From Stenopsyche tienmushanensis (lineage: Eukaryota > Arthropoda > Insecta > Trichoptera > Stenopsychidae): a stretch of DNA of 64,000 nt. The first letter of the stretch is position 1; each line of letters begins with the position of its first letter. The translations under genes and the position numbers were made by a program. The stretch spans positions 96,877 to 160,876 of the forward strand of contig WACJ01000430.1 in the NCBI GenBank assembly GCA_008973525.1, in the 5' to 3' direction. The notes under the pieces were generated by a model. It was not told where the DNA came from. It made no database searches and worked only from the letters and a program-made list of their open reading frames with translations. This document shows, piece by piece, positions 63,601 through 64,000 of this stretch.

Positions 63601-64000
63601 TGAAATGGTAAAATCAAGTAGATCATTTATTTATTTATTATTTATGCCGATAATTAAAAATATGTGAATTAATAAATGATAAGCAAAAACTCACTTTTAA
63701 TACACACTAGTGTAATTTGATTAATGTAAAAAATGCACTTTAAGCTACAAAAATAAATCTAATTATTATTAAGTTATGGTTGTAATACTACACCCTATTA
63801 TATTGTTAATAAACTTTCTCACTACAAATAGCTTAAATTTGAATGTGAAATATAATTTTTACAAACTTTATTATATAAAGATTACGCACAAAATCATTTA
63901 TCGTAATAAAAGAAGAATTTTATTCCACCGTAAGCTTCATAACAGGATGCAAACTTTTAACGTAGCTGATTAATAAATAAGAATATTCGTTATTAATGCA
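60609..64000. other. Gene-free AT-rich right flank
   Basis: Apart from the foldback element at 62504-62928, I see only short poly-purine or poly-G runs (for example at 61747-61756) and AT-rich sequence. No splice-supported open frame or RNA gene was recognised on either strand. Confidence 0.6.
62504..62928. mobile_element. 425-bp foldback MITE with ~65-bp terminal inverted repeats
   Basis: The left arm begins GTTAGTTATTATATACCAAG and includes TAAATTGAGGGTCATCTAAC. The right arm is its inverse, ending ATATATAATAACTAAC. Similarity over about 65 bp is high with small gaps. Inside are several TCTGGCG or CGCCAGA copies in both orientations near each arm. There is no coding capacity. Confidence 0.8.

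Noticed and set aside
1..64000. CRISPR arrays, operons or bacterial/viral gene clusters
   Set aside because: No regularly spaced repeat-spacer pattern; the only tandem arrays (515-630 and 32705-32860) are simple tandems, and the genes are intron-bearing insect genes.

Overview
The window is AT-rich, repeat-dense insect nuclear DNA. The two recognisable genes have GT-AG introns, mostly 70-110 bp. One is a full-length PHF12-type chromatin protein. The other is a major facilitator transporter of a type I know from insects. Mobile DNA is dominated by mariner, Tigger/pogo, hAT, piggyBac and non-LTR retroelement remnants, which also points to an arthropod. I cannot name the species, and I see no bacterial or viral genes.

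Layout. Positions 1 to about 48,400 are gene-poor and hold dead transposons and dispersed repeats. The main ones are a Tigger-like element (4475-5550), a mariner with matching ends (9529-10613), a hAT remnant (13.1-14.6 kb), two further mariner fragments (16.1 and 34.5-35.0 kb), a three-level nested insertion (20364-21925), a long-TIR MITE (26799-27336), a second copy of the innermost nested element (29741-30389), a Tigger fragment between 110-bp direct repeats (40.6-41.3 kb), five copies of one ~390-bp repeat family, three of another, and tRNA-like SINE pieces. A possible minus-strand first exon with an NRF1-like site lies near 8.2-8.5 kb, but no downstream coding exons could be attached to it.

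The genes lie at 48.5-59.4 kb, both on the plus strand and head to tail. The transporter (10 coding exons, 505 aa) ends at 50751. After 1.7 kb comes the PHF12 homologue (11 coding exons, about 829 aa), with two PHD fingers, an FxLP MRG-binding motif and a C-terminal FHA domain. The long intron 6 of PHF12 carries an antisense non-LTR reverse-transcriptase tail and two small inverted-repeat elements. Past PHF12 lie a piggyBac-like deletion derivative with intact TTAA target duplications (59961-60608) and a 425-bp foldback element (62504-62928).

The two genes share no evident pathway: one is a membrane solute carrier, the other a subunit of a Sin3/HDAC-type repressor complex. No clearly new biological system was found. 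The most informative structures are the nested transposons, the TTAA-flanked element, and several unnamed repeat families whose ends can be placed here.
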